Shown here: positions 47,836 to 57,573 of the stretch, piece by piece
Layout of the letters: every line of letters begins with the position of its first letter
How positions within the stretch are numbered: position 1 is the stretch's first letter
DNA from: Coturnix japonica
Lineage: Eukaryota > Chordata > Aves > Galliformes > Phasianidae
Reading direction: 5' to 3'
DNA: 64,000 bases
Assembly (NCBI RefSeq): GCF_001577835.2
Contig: NC_029527.1
Location: 6,664,094 to 6,728,093, forward strand
Notes under the pieces: generated by a model
Told to the model about the DNA's origin: nothing
What the model saw: the letters and a program-made list of their open reading frames with translations, nothing else
Databases searched by the model: none
Program-made: the position numbers and the translations under genes

Positions 47836-48157
47836 GGGGCCGAAGACATCCAGAAGAGAGATAGAAGAGGCAGGGCCGTTTGCCTAGCCAGACACTACCA
47901 GCCAAGGTTTGGCATCCCCAGGGGCAGGGGCAGAACTGATGGTGGTCAGAGGCCCAAAAAAACCAACTCTGCCTTCCCTGCCCTCTGGGCTGAGGGGCCG
48001 GGACCCAACCACCCACATCCGGAGCCTCTGGGCTCTCTGTCACTCTGCTCCCTTTGCCTGCCCGGTGTGAGAGGTATAGCAGGAGCCTGCTCAGGGGAGA
48101 GTCATGTTGAGAGCCCTGGGGCTGAACTCTTCCTTTGCAACCCATTTCTATGTGGGC

Positions 48158-48158
<1 letters not shown>

Positions 48159-48186
<28 letters not shown>
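48159..48186 (+). repeat. (GT)14 microsatellite
   Basis: Uninterrupted GT dinucleotide run in the CELSR3 3' UTR, followed by interrupted TTTGTGTGCG. Likely polymorphic in length. Confidence 0.95.
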
Positions 48187-48189
<3 letters not shown>

Positions 48190-49641
48190 TGTGCGTGGAG
48201 CAGGGGCAGGGGGACAGAAATGGAGCCCAGGACATGGGGGTGGAGGAGGGTTTTCTACCTTTTTGTATCTTTGTAATCAGAGAGAAGAGAAATTTCTATG
48301 GTTATTTTTGCGGGTGGTCTGTTCCCAGGACCTGGGGTGTCTGTCTGCCAACAGCCCTCCTCTGGCTTCCCTGGGGTGCCAGGGACTACAGGACTGGAGG
48401 GACAGTGCTAAGCAGACCTTGTGGCTTTACCAGCTTCACTCAGTCTCCTCCCTGAGGCAGTGAGCGCCCAGCAAGGCCCCCTGCTCCTCACCCCACAGCT
48501 CCCCACGTGTCTCAGCAGGGTCCTCCTACTGTCCTGTGTCTTTCAGTGCCCTGCAGCTGTGCTGGCCCTGCAGCTCAGCCTCCTTCAGCCCTCTTTCTGG
48601 TCTGGGACTGCTCCTGTCAGTGAGTTGGGGCAAGCGTGAGGGTTTCAGGCACAGAGCTGGGTGTCCCTGGTACTGCTTGGGCAGCTCAGTGGTAGGTTGG
48701 GCTGTTTTGGTGCCCTGCAGCCAATGAGTATCTGCAGGAATGAGAGCTCGCTGGTCTTTTGGTCTGGCATTGCCTGCAGAAGTTGTTTCTAGCTGATTCC
48801 CTGCAGGCTCTGTGCATGCAGGCCCTGCCAGCAGAGAACCCCTGCTCTGAGCAGCCTGGATTTCAGGAGACAGAGACAAATGGCACTTTGCCCTTTGGAA
48901 ATTCAGGCTGCTCTGTGCATTTCTCTATTAAGCCGGGGCCCCCACCATCCCCTCACCAGCTGGCTCTCCTCTGTGCCTACACTCGGAGCGGGGCCCCTGG
49001 CTTGGGGGGCTGACACAGTCCCCTTGGCCCACCCAGAGAGGCCGTGCCCCTGCTCAGCTGTCCCTGGGTGCCACCATGGCCGTGGTGCTCACTGCCTTAC
49101 TGCCACCCACCGCCATGCCTCGCAGCCCGGGATGTTTACACAGGGGGATTGATTTGTGCTGCTGTCCCCCAGGGCTCTACCCGGGCAGACCAAGGTCTCG
49201 GGTCAGGGAGGGTCTCCACAGGCCCATCTCCCCACTGACATGTTTACACACCCTACGGGACCTCTCGTTTACACGTTTCTCTCCATCTTGGGCAAGGGGA
49301 CCGCAGCCCAACTAGTGCCAAATGGAGAGCAAGAGACAAGTGCCAAAAAATAGATAAGACATGGTGGAGCTGATGGCATCGGGGTGGCTGTGCCTGTGGT
49401 ACAGGGCCAGGCAGGGAGCAGGGCAGCCTGCAGGGCTGTGGCTCAGTCCCCTTGTGGTGCTGTTGCCTGGGCTCTGGGAGCACCCTCCTTGGGTTTGGGT
49501 TTTATTCCTTTGGGGATTTGGTTTTGGTTGTTGTTTTGGGTCTTTTTGTTCTGTCTCCGTATCCCAATCCTGTGGGCAGGGAGATATCCATGCTCCCTCC
49601 CTGGCTGTGTAAAAGTGTATCATGGAAGCGCCAGATTTGGA

Positions 49642-49647
49642 AATAAA
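49642..49647 (+). terminator. CELSR3: CELSR3 polyadenylation signal AATAAA
   Basis: Perfect hexamer in GGAAATAAAAGAC, with cleavage expected near 49660. It is the first strong AATAAA after the stop. Confidence 0.8.
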
Positions 49648-50427
49648 AGACTATAAAATGGCACTGGGCTCTGCTTTCTCTCCTTGCACCCGTGACATGT
49701 TGGGAGCTTACCACCATCCCTTGGGCTGGGGGAGGTCTCCAGTCCTGGGTGAAGGGCTTAATGGAAGGGGCTTCAGGGAGGCTTACCCTAGAATGGAGTC
49801 AGCTGCTGCAGTGCCCTTGGATCTGGGCTGTAGGGGAATGGCAGTGGCCAGCACTCATGACCACCAGCCTGGGTGAGGCCACAGGGAAGTAGAGCAGGCA
49901 CTGAGCACAATCATGTTTCCTCCGTCCCTCCCTTTCTTACTGATGAAGGGAAAAGAGCAGGTGAGCAAAGGGCAGTATTGACCCACAGCACTCAGAGCAA
50001 GGGTTGCTATCAACCAGCGCTCTCCCTCACATGCATCCTCTTTATCAGGGGCTGAGCCTGAGTCCCAGGCACAGCCATCATTCCCATTACATGGGTCGTA
50101 CATGCTGGCAGCCCCCAGCGCCTGCCATGCTAATGGACATGGGGACCAGGCTGGCAAGGGAGGGCAGCTGGGAGCAGTTGGGTGGCAGGGCTATGGTCAA
50201 GTGGCCCAGTGGCTGTGGGCTGGGAGTGCCAGTGTCAGGCAGGGGCCAACAGCTGGAGTGATAAGCAGGCAGTAAATTGTATCTGTGCTATCAGTTGCTA
50301 CTAGATGAGGCCTGTGACTGCCTCCTATTTAGTGCCAGGTGAGCAGATAATCAGTGGGGAGACAACAGATGAGCAGGCACTGAGAGCTACTGTGGAGATG
50401 CTGCAGAGATTAAGGGGTGTGTAATCG

Positions 50428-50451
50428 CTGCTGCTGCTGCTGCTGCTGCTG
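50428..50451 (+). repeat. (CTG)8 trinucleotide run
   Basis: Eight perfect CTG units in the CELSR3-SLC26A6 gap. Short and not within a supported exon. Confidence 0.95.
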
Positions 50452-51118
50452 AAAGCCAGATGAGCAGTCTGCATACAATGGCCATGGAGACTGAGTCACA
50501 CTGAACCTGCAATTGCTATGGGCCAGTTCCCTGCCTATTGAATGGGATGGGAATGGGCTGCTTTGACCCTGAAGACTGTGGTCCTGTCCCACCATGAAGA
50601 GCCACTGGGACTCCCCAGCTCCTGCTGTGCTCTGCCTGCTGGTTTCACACTGCACAGGTTTGGGACTAGCTGGTCCAGTCCATGGCTGGCTGCATTTCTA
50701 CCTTGTAATTGGGCCAGGCATAGCTTGGAAGCACTCCAGAAATAACGGCAATAGCAGATAGTGTTGGAGCGCAGGAAGGTGTGAAAGAGTTCGACGGCAC
50801 CCGATGGGGAACTTTGGAACAAGATAACGGCCAGGTCTATGCACGCTGGGGAAAAGTGGGGCAGTCCACAGGGCACAGCACACCCATTTCCAGCAGGTAA
50901 GCAGGGGCTGCAAGGAAAGAACCCCGGGCAACCAGGTCAGGGGCATTGCTGTGCCAGGCTGTACTTCTTGCTCTGGGACTTGGTGGGGCTACAGGGGTGC
51001 CCCAGGAGTCCCAGTGACAGGGCTGTGCTGGATCCCAGGAATCCGGCAGCTCCTTGGCAGGGTGGGAGGGAGGGCAGAAGGGAGGGAGCGGTGTCTCAAA
51101 GATCACGGGTAGGTATTA

Positions 51119-51177
51119 ATAGGAGGGAGCAGAGTGTGAGCCCAACTGGCAGCACCCAACCGGTGGTGGTGGAGCAG
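51119..51177 (+). promoter_or_regulatory. SLC26A6: Possible non-coding first exon of SLC26A6
   Basis: Ends in a strong donor GAGCAG|GTAAGG at 51178. A matching acceptor, TCTGCCTGCAG, precedes 51754, 19 bases before the start codon, so an untranslated first exon would splice directly to the start exon. An AT-rich TATTAATA just upstream could place transcription start. Its 5' limit is a guess. Confidence 0.35.
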
Positions 51178-51772
51178 GTAAGGGGGCTGGGGGTGATGCG
51201 GGGGCTTAAGCTTCTCTAGGCATCCTATGAGCAACTCATGTATCAGGCTGAAAGCGGGCAAGCAACCTAGAAATGGAAGCACCTTGGCGCAAGCAGGGCA
51301 GGGCTGTTGGGCTGTAGGGAAATCTCTGTCCAGCTGTGCAGATGAACCCATCCCTACCCCATACCTCAGTGCCCCTGTCTCAGTCCTCGCTCTGCAGTGC
51401 AGGGGGCTGGGGCACCGGCGAGCCTGTGACACTCACCAAGGGTTGAAATTCCTGCTCCCCTCATGTGTAAAGGGACAAAGTCTGCAGGAAAGGCTACGGT
51501 GCTGGCTGGGGCTTTACTCTGCAGCAGTGCTGGCCTGCTGCCCTGTATGTGCTGTGGTATGTATAGGGTGCTGGGTTGGGCTGGATGGAGCAGAAAGGTG
51601 ATCAGCACCAAGGCTGTCCTACAGAAGTGGATGGATTGGACTCGGTGCAATCCAGTGCCACCTTCAAGGCATTGCTTGCTGTGTCCTTGGCACTCTCCCT
51701 GCCCCTTGCCCAGCTCCCTGGGTGCGGCTGAGCCATCTCTCATCTGCCTGCAGTGCAGCAGAGCCGGGGGCC

Positions 51773-54700
51773 ATGGCGGCTGAGATGGTGCTGAGCCGCC
51801 GGCCTGGGCAGCCCCATGGCAAAGTGCTGAGTGAGGCTGACCTGGAGGAGCTGGCACAGAGGAAACCTCCCAGCAAGACCTCAGCACACGACTGTCTCCG
51901 GAAGGCAAGGTAGGGCTGGGGGAATTGAGCTGGGTGCTCCCTGCAGGGCTGCATCTCTGGGTTCCTGTGCTGCCCAGCAGCCCTGGTGTCCATATGTTCA
52001 GTCCTGGATCCCACTCCTTCCAGATGCTCAGCCTCCACTGCCAAGTCCCTGCTCTTCCGTTTCTTACCCGTCCTGCGCTGGTTGCCCCGCTACCCAGTGA
52101 AGGACTGGCTGCTTGGGGACATTGCCTCGGGCTTCAGTGTGGGCATAATGCACCTGCCCCAGGGTGAGTGATGTGTCCCCATGCCGTGCCCTGCCTCAGG
52201 TTCCCAATGGGTGAGGGCCGGGGCTCAACCATTCATAATATTTCTCCCTGCTTTGCTGTGCCCAGGGCTCGCCTACGCGCTGCTTGCTGGGCTGCCACCT
52301 GTCACTGGCCTCTACTCCTCCTTCTACCCCGTCTTCCTCTACTTCTTCTTCGGGACGTCCAGACATAACTCCGTGGGTGAGCCAAGGGACTGTGTGCTGC
52401 CAAGGGAACGGAGGGGAGGGAGTGAGGATGAGGGGGATGAGACTTCATCTATGGCACAGTATTGCCATGCCAATGAGCAAGTGGGTGGAGAGGCCTTTCT
52501 TCTGCCTTCATTTTACCCCATGAAAAAGACAGTTGGCTGAACCAGAGCCAAAGTGCCATGGGCACACCAACCAAGTGGCCAGCTGCCTGCTTTCTCAGAG
52601 AGGTCCCAACTGGATGCCAAGCACTGACTTTGGACTCCTTTCCTGCATGTTTCCAGGTCCCTTTGCTGTCATATCTGTCATGATTGGCAGCGTGACAGAC
52701 TCCTTGATGCCCAGTGAGGACTTTCTGGAGTTTGTCAATGGCACCAACGTTACTGTAGTCAATGAGGCACAGCGGGACGCTGCCAGGGTAGAGTTGGTAG
52801 CCACCATCACAGTCCTGTCAGGAATCTTCCAGGTAAGAACCTAGCAGGGAGTTGTGGCTGTGCTGTCCCCATACCCGCAAGCTGTGGGACCTCCTCCTGT
52901 CACCTCTCCTTTTAGGTGGCCCTGGGTCTCCTGCAGTTTGGCTTTGTGGTGACCTACCTCTCAGACCCACTGGTGCGTGGCTACACTACTGCTGCCTCTG
53001 TGCACGTCCTCATCTCCCAGCTCAAGAATGTCTTCGGGGTCTCCCTAGGCGAGCACTCAGGGCCACTCTCATTGTTCGTGGTGAGTGAGGGGGTCATTGA
53101 CACCCTGGATTACCCAGATGTGGTAAAGCATCACCTACAGAATACATGGAGTGTCCCTGAAAGAGCTAACAGCAAGGTATCTATCTATCTGTTTTCTCTC
53201 CTGAACACTTGCCTCCTGCATCCTCCAGACCTTCATTGAGATCTGCAAGAAGCTGCCAGAGACCAATGTGGGCACCTTGGTTACAGCCATCATTGCCATG
53301 GTGGCTATCTTCATTGTGAAGGAGCTCAATCACAAGTTCGCTGCCAAGCTCCCCATGCCCATCCCCATCGAGCTCATCACGGTACTCAGAGCTGTCCCAG
53401 CTCCCCAAGGGGACACTGCCATGGCCTGGGGCAGGCGCCATTACCCACAGATGTCCCTGTGCCTCACAGGGTGATGGGGGGTGGGACAGGGTGCCTCTGC
53501 AGAGGGGACTCCAGGGCACACACCTCCTTGTCCTCCTGCATAAGCCATGCTTCTGCAGGGAGGCCCTGCCTCACCCAGCTACTCCCACAGATCATCATCT
53601 CCACTGGCATATCCTATGGTGTCAACCTGAACTCCAAGTTTGGCATCTCCGTGGTGGGGAACATCCCCAGCGGGTGAGTGGGGCTGGGTGGCAAGGGCAG
53701 CTGTGCTGGGGCACCATGGTACCCACAAGGCCCCCTCCTGAACCCCATCTTCCTGCCTTGGACATAGGTTGAAGCCGCCTGTGGTCCCTAATGCCAGCTA
53801 CTTTGGACAGGTGGTGGGCAATGCCTTCGCCATCGCTGTGGTGGGTTACGCTATCTGCATCTCCCTGGGTAAAATCTTTGCCCTGAAGCATGGCTACAAA
53901 GTGGATAGCAACCAGGTGATGCTCTGACACATGCAGCCCCTTCCTCTGTAGTGTTTCACAGCTCACAGCCCCAGGATGCATGGTGCTGCCTGACAGCTTC
54001 TCTGTCCTTGCAGGAGCTGATTGCTCTGGGCCTCTCCAACTTCCTGGGGGGCTTCTTCCAGTGTTTTGCCATCAGCTGCTCAATGTCACGAAGTCTGGTG
54101 CAGGAGAGCACAGGGGGAAACAGCCAGGTGGGTGTGGGTGGGTGCCTGCCTCTGCTCTTTAAAATTCCTTCCAATATCCCCATGCTAAGGTGTCAACATG
54201 GGGAGACACGAGCTGGGGCAAGGAGAACATCCAGGTTCACTCCATCTCTCCCCTCAGGTGGCTGGTGTCATCTCTTCCCTGGTCATCCTGGTAACCATCC
54301 TGAAGATTGGAGAGCTCTTCCATGACCTGCCCAAGGTGCAGCCAGTTCTACAGCCTCCACTTCACTTCCCAGTCTTTCACCTCCAGTATAAAGGCAGCAC
54401 AGGGAGGGGGATGCTCTATTTGGGGTGGGAAATGACTGGAGGCAGCCTTGGATACGGGGCACAGTGAAATGCCCCCCAGATGTGTCCTTGGCACTATCAT
54501 GCATACAGACTTCTCTTGTAGGCCATCTTGTCTGCCATCATCATCGTCAATCTCAAGGGCATGTTCAAGCAGTTCAAGGACCTCCACACACTCTGGAAGT
54601 CCAACCGTGTGGACTTGGTAGGGCATTGATTGGCCCTGAGGGAGTTCCTTAACCCTCCACGGGGCTTATGGTGCCATGGGACTAGGCCATGCCCCAGCTG

Positions 54701-57011
54701 ACTGTGCCCTCTCTAGATGGTCTGGGTGGTGACTTTCATAGCCACGCTCTTGCTGAACCTGGACATTGGCCTGGGAGCCTCAGTGGCCTTCGCATTGCTC
54801 ACTGTCATCTTCCGGACCCAGCTGTGAGTACCCTCAGGCTGGGCTGGGTACAAGGGAGATGTGGTGCTTGGGGACAACGTGGACATTTGTACTAACTCCC
54901 AAGGCTGACACTAGGATGTCCCTGGTGTGGGGTAGTGAAGTGTTGGGGACCTGGTACTGTTTCCCAAGGGCAGAGGAAGCCCACAGGAACACCCTGTTGC
55001 TCTGCTCCCCACAGCCCCCACTATTCCATCCTGGGACGTGTCACTGACACCAATGTCTACAAGGACGTGGCTGAATATGAGAAGGTAAAAGCACTGAGGT
55101 GTTGGCATGGTAAGAGAAGAAGCACCCACAGGAGGTGGGAGCAATTAAAAGCACCCCATGGTATTTTAAGGGAGGGCAAGAAGGAGCACATCTCTGTCCA
55201 TAGGGTAACACACCCTCTCCATCCATCCCCAGGCAGAGGAAGTCCCTGGAATAAAGATCTTCCGCTCCTCCTCCACCATCTATTTTGCCAACGTGGAGCT
55301 GTACTCCGATGCACTGAAGAAGAAGGTAGGAAAATCTGCCCTGAGCACAGCAGGCAGGGCACAACACTCAGGTCCCTGTGGCCTGCCAGGGGAGATGTGG
55401 TCCAGGACATCAAGGCTGGCTTAGCAGCAGCATGGTGTCCCTCACATATTTCCATGGCATCACTGGGCCTCCTAGGCTCTGCCCCTCTTCCTGACGGCCA
55501 TGGGGCTGTATGGGTTTGCAGAGTGGCATCAATGTGGATCGCCTGATTGAGAAGAAAAAGAAAGCACTCAAGAAACTGAAGAAACAGCAGAAGAAAGCAG
55601 AGAAGGAGAAGGCAAAGAGGAAAAAGGTGCTTCCCAGCACATCCCTCTCGTGCTGTCCCACACCATTTCCCTGCCCGGCCATAGCCTTCTGCTCATGCTA
55701 GGCATCCCATGGGGCTCCCAGTTTGGCCCACAGCCACCAGACAGGGAGAGGCATTGGCATGCATCTGGGTTAACAACATCACCTTTAACGTCAGTGGAGG
55801 AGGCTGCAGTCATTAATGATTAGGTGGGGGAGCTGGTGAGTCATTCATAGTCTGGGGCAAGTTAATCATCAAAATGAAGCACAAGAGCAAAGGCTGACTG
55901 GGGAGAGGAGTCTAATGAGGCCAGTTCCAATCATTGGGGAGAGCTCACAAGGTGACCTGGAAAGAACCTAGAAGTGGGACTTGGGTGTGAGCAAAGTGCC
56001 CACTCCTGGCACATCCACCACCATAACACAACTAGAACCCCTCCAAACCCCAGTGCGCTATGGGGCAGGACAAACCCAGGGTCCTGGGGAGACAATGCCC
56101 TGCAGAGTGCCACCAGCACCCACATGGCGAAGGGGTTTTCACACAGGACACAGAGGCTGAGTGCAATGGGCCAGGACTTGCAGTGATTGAGCTGAGTGAG
56201 GAGGAGGATAGAGCACCTGCTGAACCCACCCTGCGCTCCCTGGGGCTGCCCCAGCCTGACTTCCATGCTGTCATCCTGGACTTCAGCCCCGTCAACTTCG
56301 TGGACACAGTCTCCATCAAAATCCTGAAGAACGTAAGGGCTCAGGGGTGGTGCAGGAGTGGGACAGCCAGATGGCAGCCGCTCATCCCTTTACCCTGACA
56401 TGATTTTTACCATTTACAGATCTTCAGGGATTTCCATGAAATAGAAGTGGACGTCTTTGTTGCCTGCTGCCCAGGTGAGGAGAAACCATAGAGCTATCAG
56501 CCCCTGTAGGGAATAGCCACCCCTGTGAGACACGGCTGCTGGTCATGGGGCTTCTGTGCCCTCTGTGGTGTCCCCTACCCCATATTCTCCCCAGAGGACA
56601 GCAGTTGCAGGAGCACATCATGGGGTGCCAGGCTGTCCCCATTGGCTGCACATTGCTCTGGCATCCCAGTGTGAGCTCTGCAATACTGGCTGTCCAGTGA
56701 TGTCCTGGGCAGGGGGTGGGACGCTTGTTTGGGTGGAGGCCAGCTGCCATAGCTTTAAGTGCTTCTTTCTCCCTCTGTGCAGCGTCTGTTCTTGCCCAGC
56801 TGGAGCGGGGCAACTTCTTCAGCTCCACCATCACCAAGCACTGCTTCTTCCCGTCGGTGAATGACGCTGTGCTCCACATCAATGCTCCATCGGTGCGCCC
56901 AGCCTCGGTAAGCACCCAGCCTCACCATCCCCACCGCCAACACGTTGTGGGACGGCACGAGCCGACTTTCCTCTCTGCCCCCTTTAGGAGAACCGCAGCA
57001 CCAAAATGTAG
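51773..57011 (+). CDS. SLC26A6: SLC26A6 (PAT1) anion exchanger, complete, 19 coding exons
   Basis: Apical epithelial exchanger of chloride, bicarbonate, oxalate and formate in the SLC26/SulP family. Exons: 51773-51909, 52024-52163, 52266-52376, 52657-52832, 52916-53080, 53229-53381, 53591-53673, 53768-53915, 54014-54127, 54258-54335, 54522-54617, 54717-54823, 55015-55084, 55233-55325, 55522-55626, 56147-56332, 56420-56474, 56783-56907, 56988-57011. All phases agree; 721 aa (human 759). Seen: [15 protein letters not shown] before TM1, the SulP signature [21 protein letters not shown]-glycosylation sites NGTNVT in an outer loop, [20 protein letters not shown]-type core (ends conserved), and [18 protein letters not shown]. 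The STAS domain begins HYSILGRV, is split by a Lys-rich insert, and resumes [15 protein letters not shown]. It ends RSTKM, a class I PDZ ligand (human ends VTRL). Placement between CELSR3 and UQCRC1 supports A6 over other SLC26 members. Confidence 0.95.
55522..55626 (+). CDS. SLC26A6: SLC26A6 exon 15: Lys-rich intervening segment of the STAS domain
   Basis: 35 residues, more than half Lys or Arg, after [10 protein letters not shown]. This is the start of the variable insert of the STAS domain, predicted as a strongly basic helix. Human has a similar but less extreme run, and its insert continues some 40 residues longer. The donor AAG|GTGCTT is weak, so the exact exon end is less certain than the others. 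Confidence 0.8.
55627..56146 (+). other. SLC26A6: SLC26A6 intron 15
   Basis: A 520-base intron, long for this compact gene. The AT-rich block 55770-55940 carries ATTAATGATTAG and an HNF1-like site at 55861-55873. Nothing coding is seen. Confidence 0.6.
55861..55873 (+). promoter_or_regulatory. SLC26A6: HNF1-like site in SLC26A6 intron 15
   Basis: GTTAATCATCAAA matches the HNF1 consensus GTTAATNATTAAC at 11 of 13 positions. HNF1 factors drive gut and kidney transporter genes, which is where SLC26A6 works. Function is inferred. Confidence 0.35.
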
Positions 57012-57245
57012 CCCTGCAGAAGAGACGACTGAGCAGCGGGGCCGTGCCGCTGGGAGGGCTCCACCACCACCTGCCCGGGGCCTGGAGCCTCTGCGGGACG
57101 GGATGGGGGGCTGGGAGCCGATCTGCCCCGTGTTTGGGGCGAGGAGCCCGGCAGCGGAGGGCTGTGATGCCGGCAGCGGGCTGTCACCGCGGCGAGAGCC
57201 CAAAGAGCACAGCGCGGTTTCCTCAATAAAGGCATTCTCAGCCAA
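57012..57245 (+). other. SLC26A6: SLC26A6 3' UTR
   Basis: Short (about 230 bases), GC-rich. It ends after AATAAA at 57225-57230 and runs almost directly into the UQCRC1 promoter island. Confidence 0.85.
57225..57230 (+). terminator. SLC26A6: SLC26A6 polyadenylation signal AATAAA
   Basis: Perfect hexamer in CCTCAATAAAGGC, 214 bases after the TAG stop. Confidence 0.88.
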
Positions 57246-57481
57246 TTAAGCCTCATCTGTGCAAAGGGCGGCGCTGCTGTGCCGGCTGTGTCCCGCTGTT
57301 CCCTATGGGCGGCCCCATATCACCGCACATACCCCATCCCCAGTGCCATCGTCCGGCCCCATACCGGGCACGGCGGTCCCATCCCCAAACCTTCCCGTCG
57401 TTGCGCCCTCCCACCGCAAGGTGGCGCTGCAGCGAGAAGCGCTCTGTCCTCATGTGCCTTGGGGGCGCTACGGAGCATTTT

Positions 57482-57491
57482 GCGCATGCGC
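57482..57491 (+). promoter_or_regulatory. UQCRC1: NRF-1 site 1
   Basis: Perfect palindromic NRF-1 core GCGCATGCGC, about 83 bases upstream of the ATG. Confidence 0.85.
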
Positions 57492-57531
57492 TTCCCTCCC
57501 CTTAGCGCTCCTTCCTTCCGCCTCCCGTTTG

Positions 57532-57541
57532 GCGCATGCGC
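57532..57541 (+). promoter_or_regulatory. UQCRC1: NRF-1 site 2
   Basis: Second perfect GCGCATGCGC, followed by AG as in the strongest NRF-1 sites, 32 bases upstream of the ATG. Confidence 0.88.
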
Positions 57542-57573
57542 AGTGCAGCCCGCTCGGTCGCTGTAGGGACAAG

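Larger units (their letters stand above)
47836..49665 (+). other. CELSR3: CELSR3 3' UTR
   Basis: About 1.8 kb from the TGA at 47833-47835 to AATAAA at 49642-49647. It contains a (GT)14 microsatellite and a T/G-rich stretch near 49495-49550. Open frames within it are not coding. Confidence 0.82.
49666..51772. other. CELSR3-SLC26A6 intergenic region
   Basis: A 2.1-kb gap with no protein-coding gene that I can support on either strand. It holds a (CTG)8 run and a possible non-coding first exon of SLC26A6 ending at 51177. The rest is moderately GC-rich sequence without repeats that I recognise. Confidence 0.65.
57246..57573 (+). promoter_or_regulatory. UQCRC1: UQCRC1 CpG-island promoter and 5' UTR
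   Basis: A 330-base gap between the SLC26A6 poly(A) site and the UQCRC1 ATG. GC- and CpG-rich, without a TATA box. Two identical NRF-1 palindromes, GCGCATGCGC, lie at 57482-57491 and 57532-57541, exactly 50 bases apart. An ETS/GABP core (CTTCCG, 57515-57520) lies between them, and a YY1-type AAGATGGCGGC (57571-57581) overlaps the start codon. These are the typical controls of nuclear genes for respiratory-chain subunits. Confidence 0.85.

Noticed and set aside
49666-51772. Possible gene between CELSR3 and SLC26A6
   Set aside because: Short frames only, with no homology, codon bias or paired splice sites except the possible SLC26A6 leader exon.
53081-53175. Extension of SLC26A6 exon 5 to the GT at 53176
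   Set aside because: Adds residues absent from the family and breaks the phase; the donor GTG|GTGAGT at 53081 joins [12 protein letters not shown] in frame.
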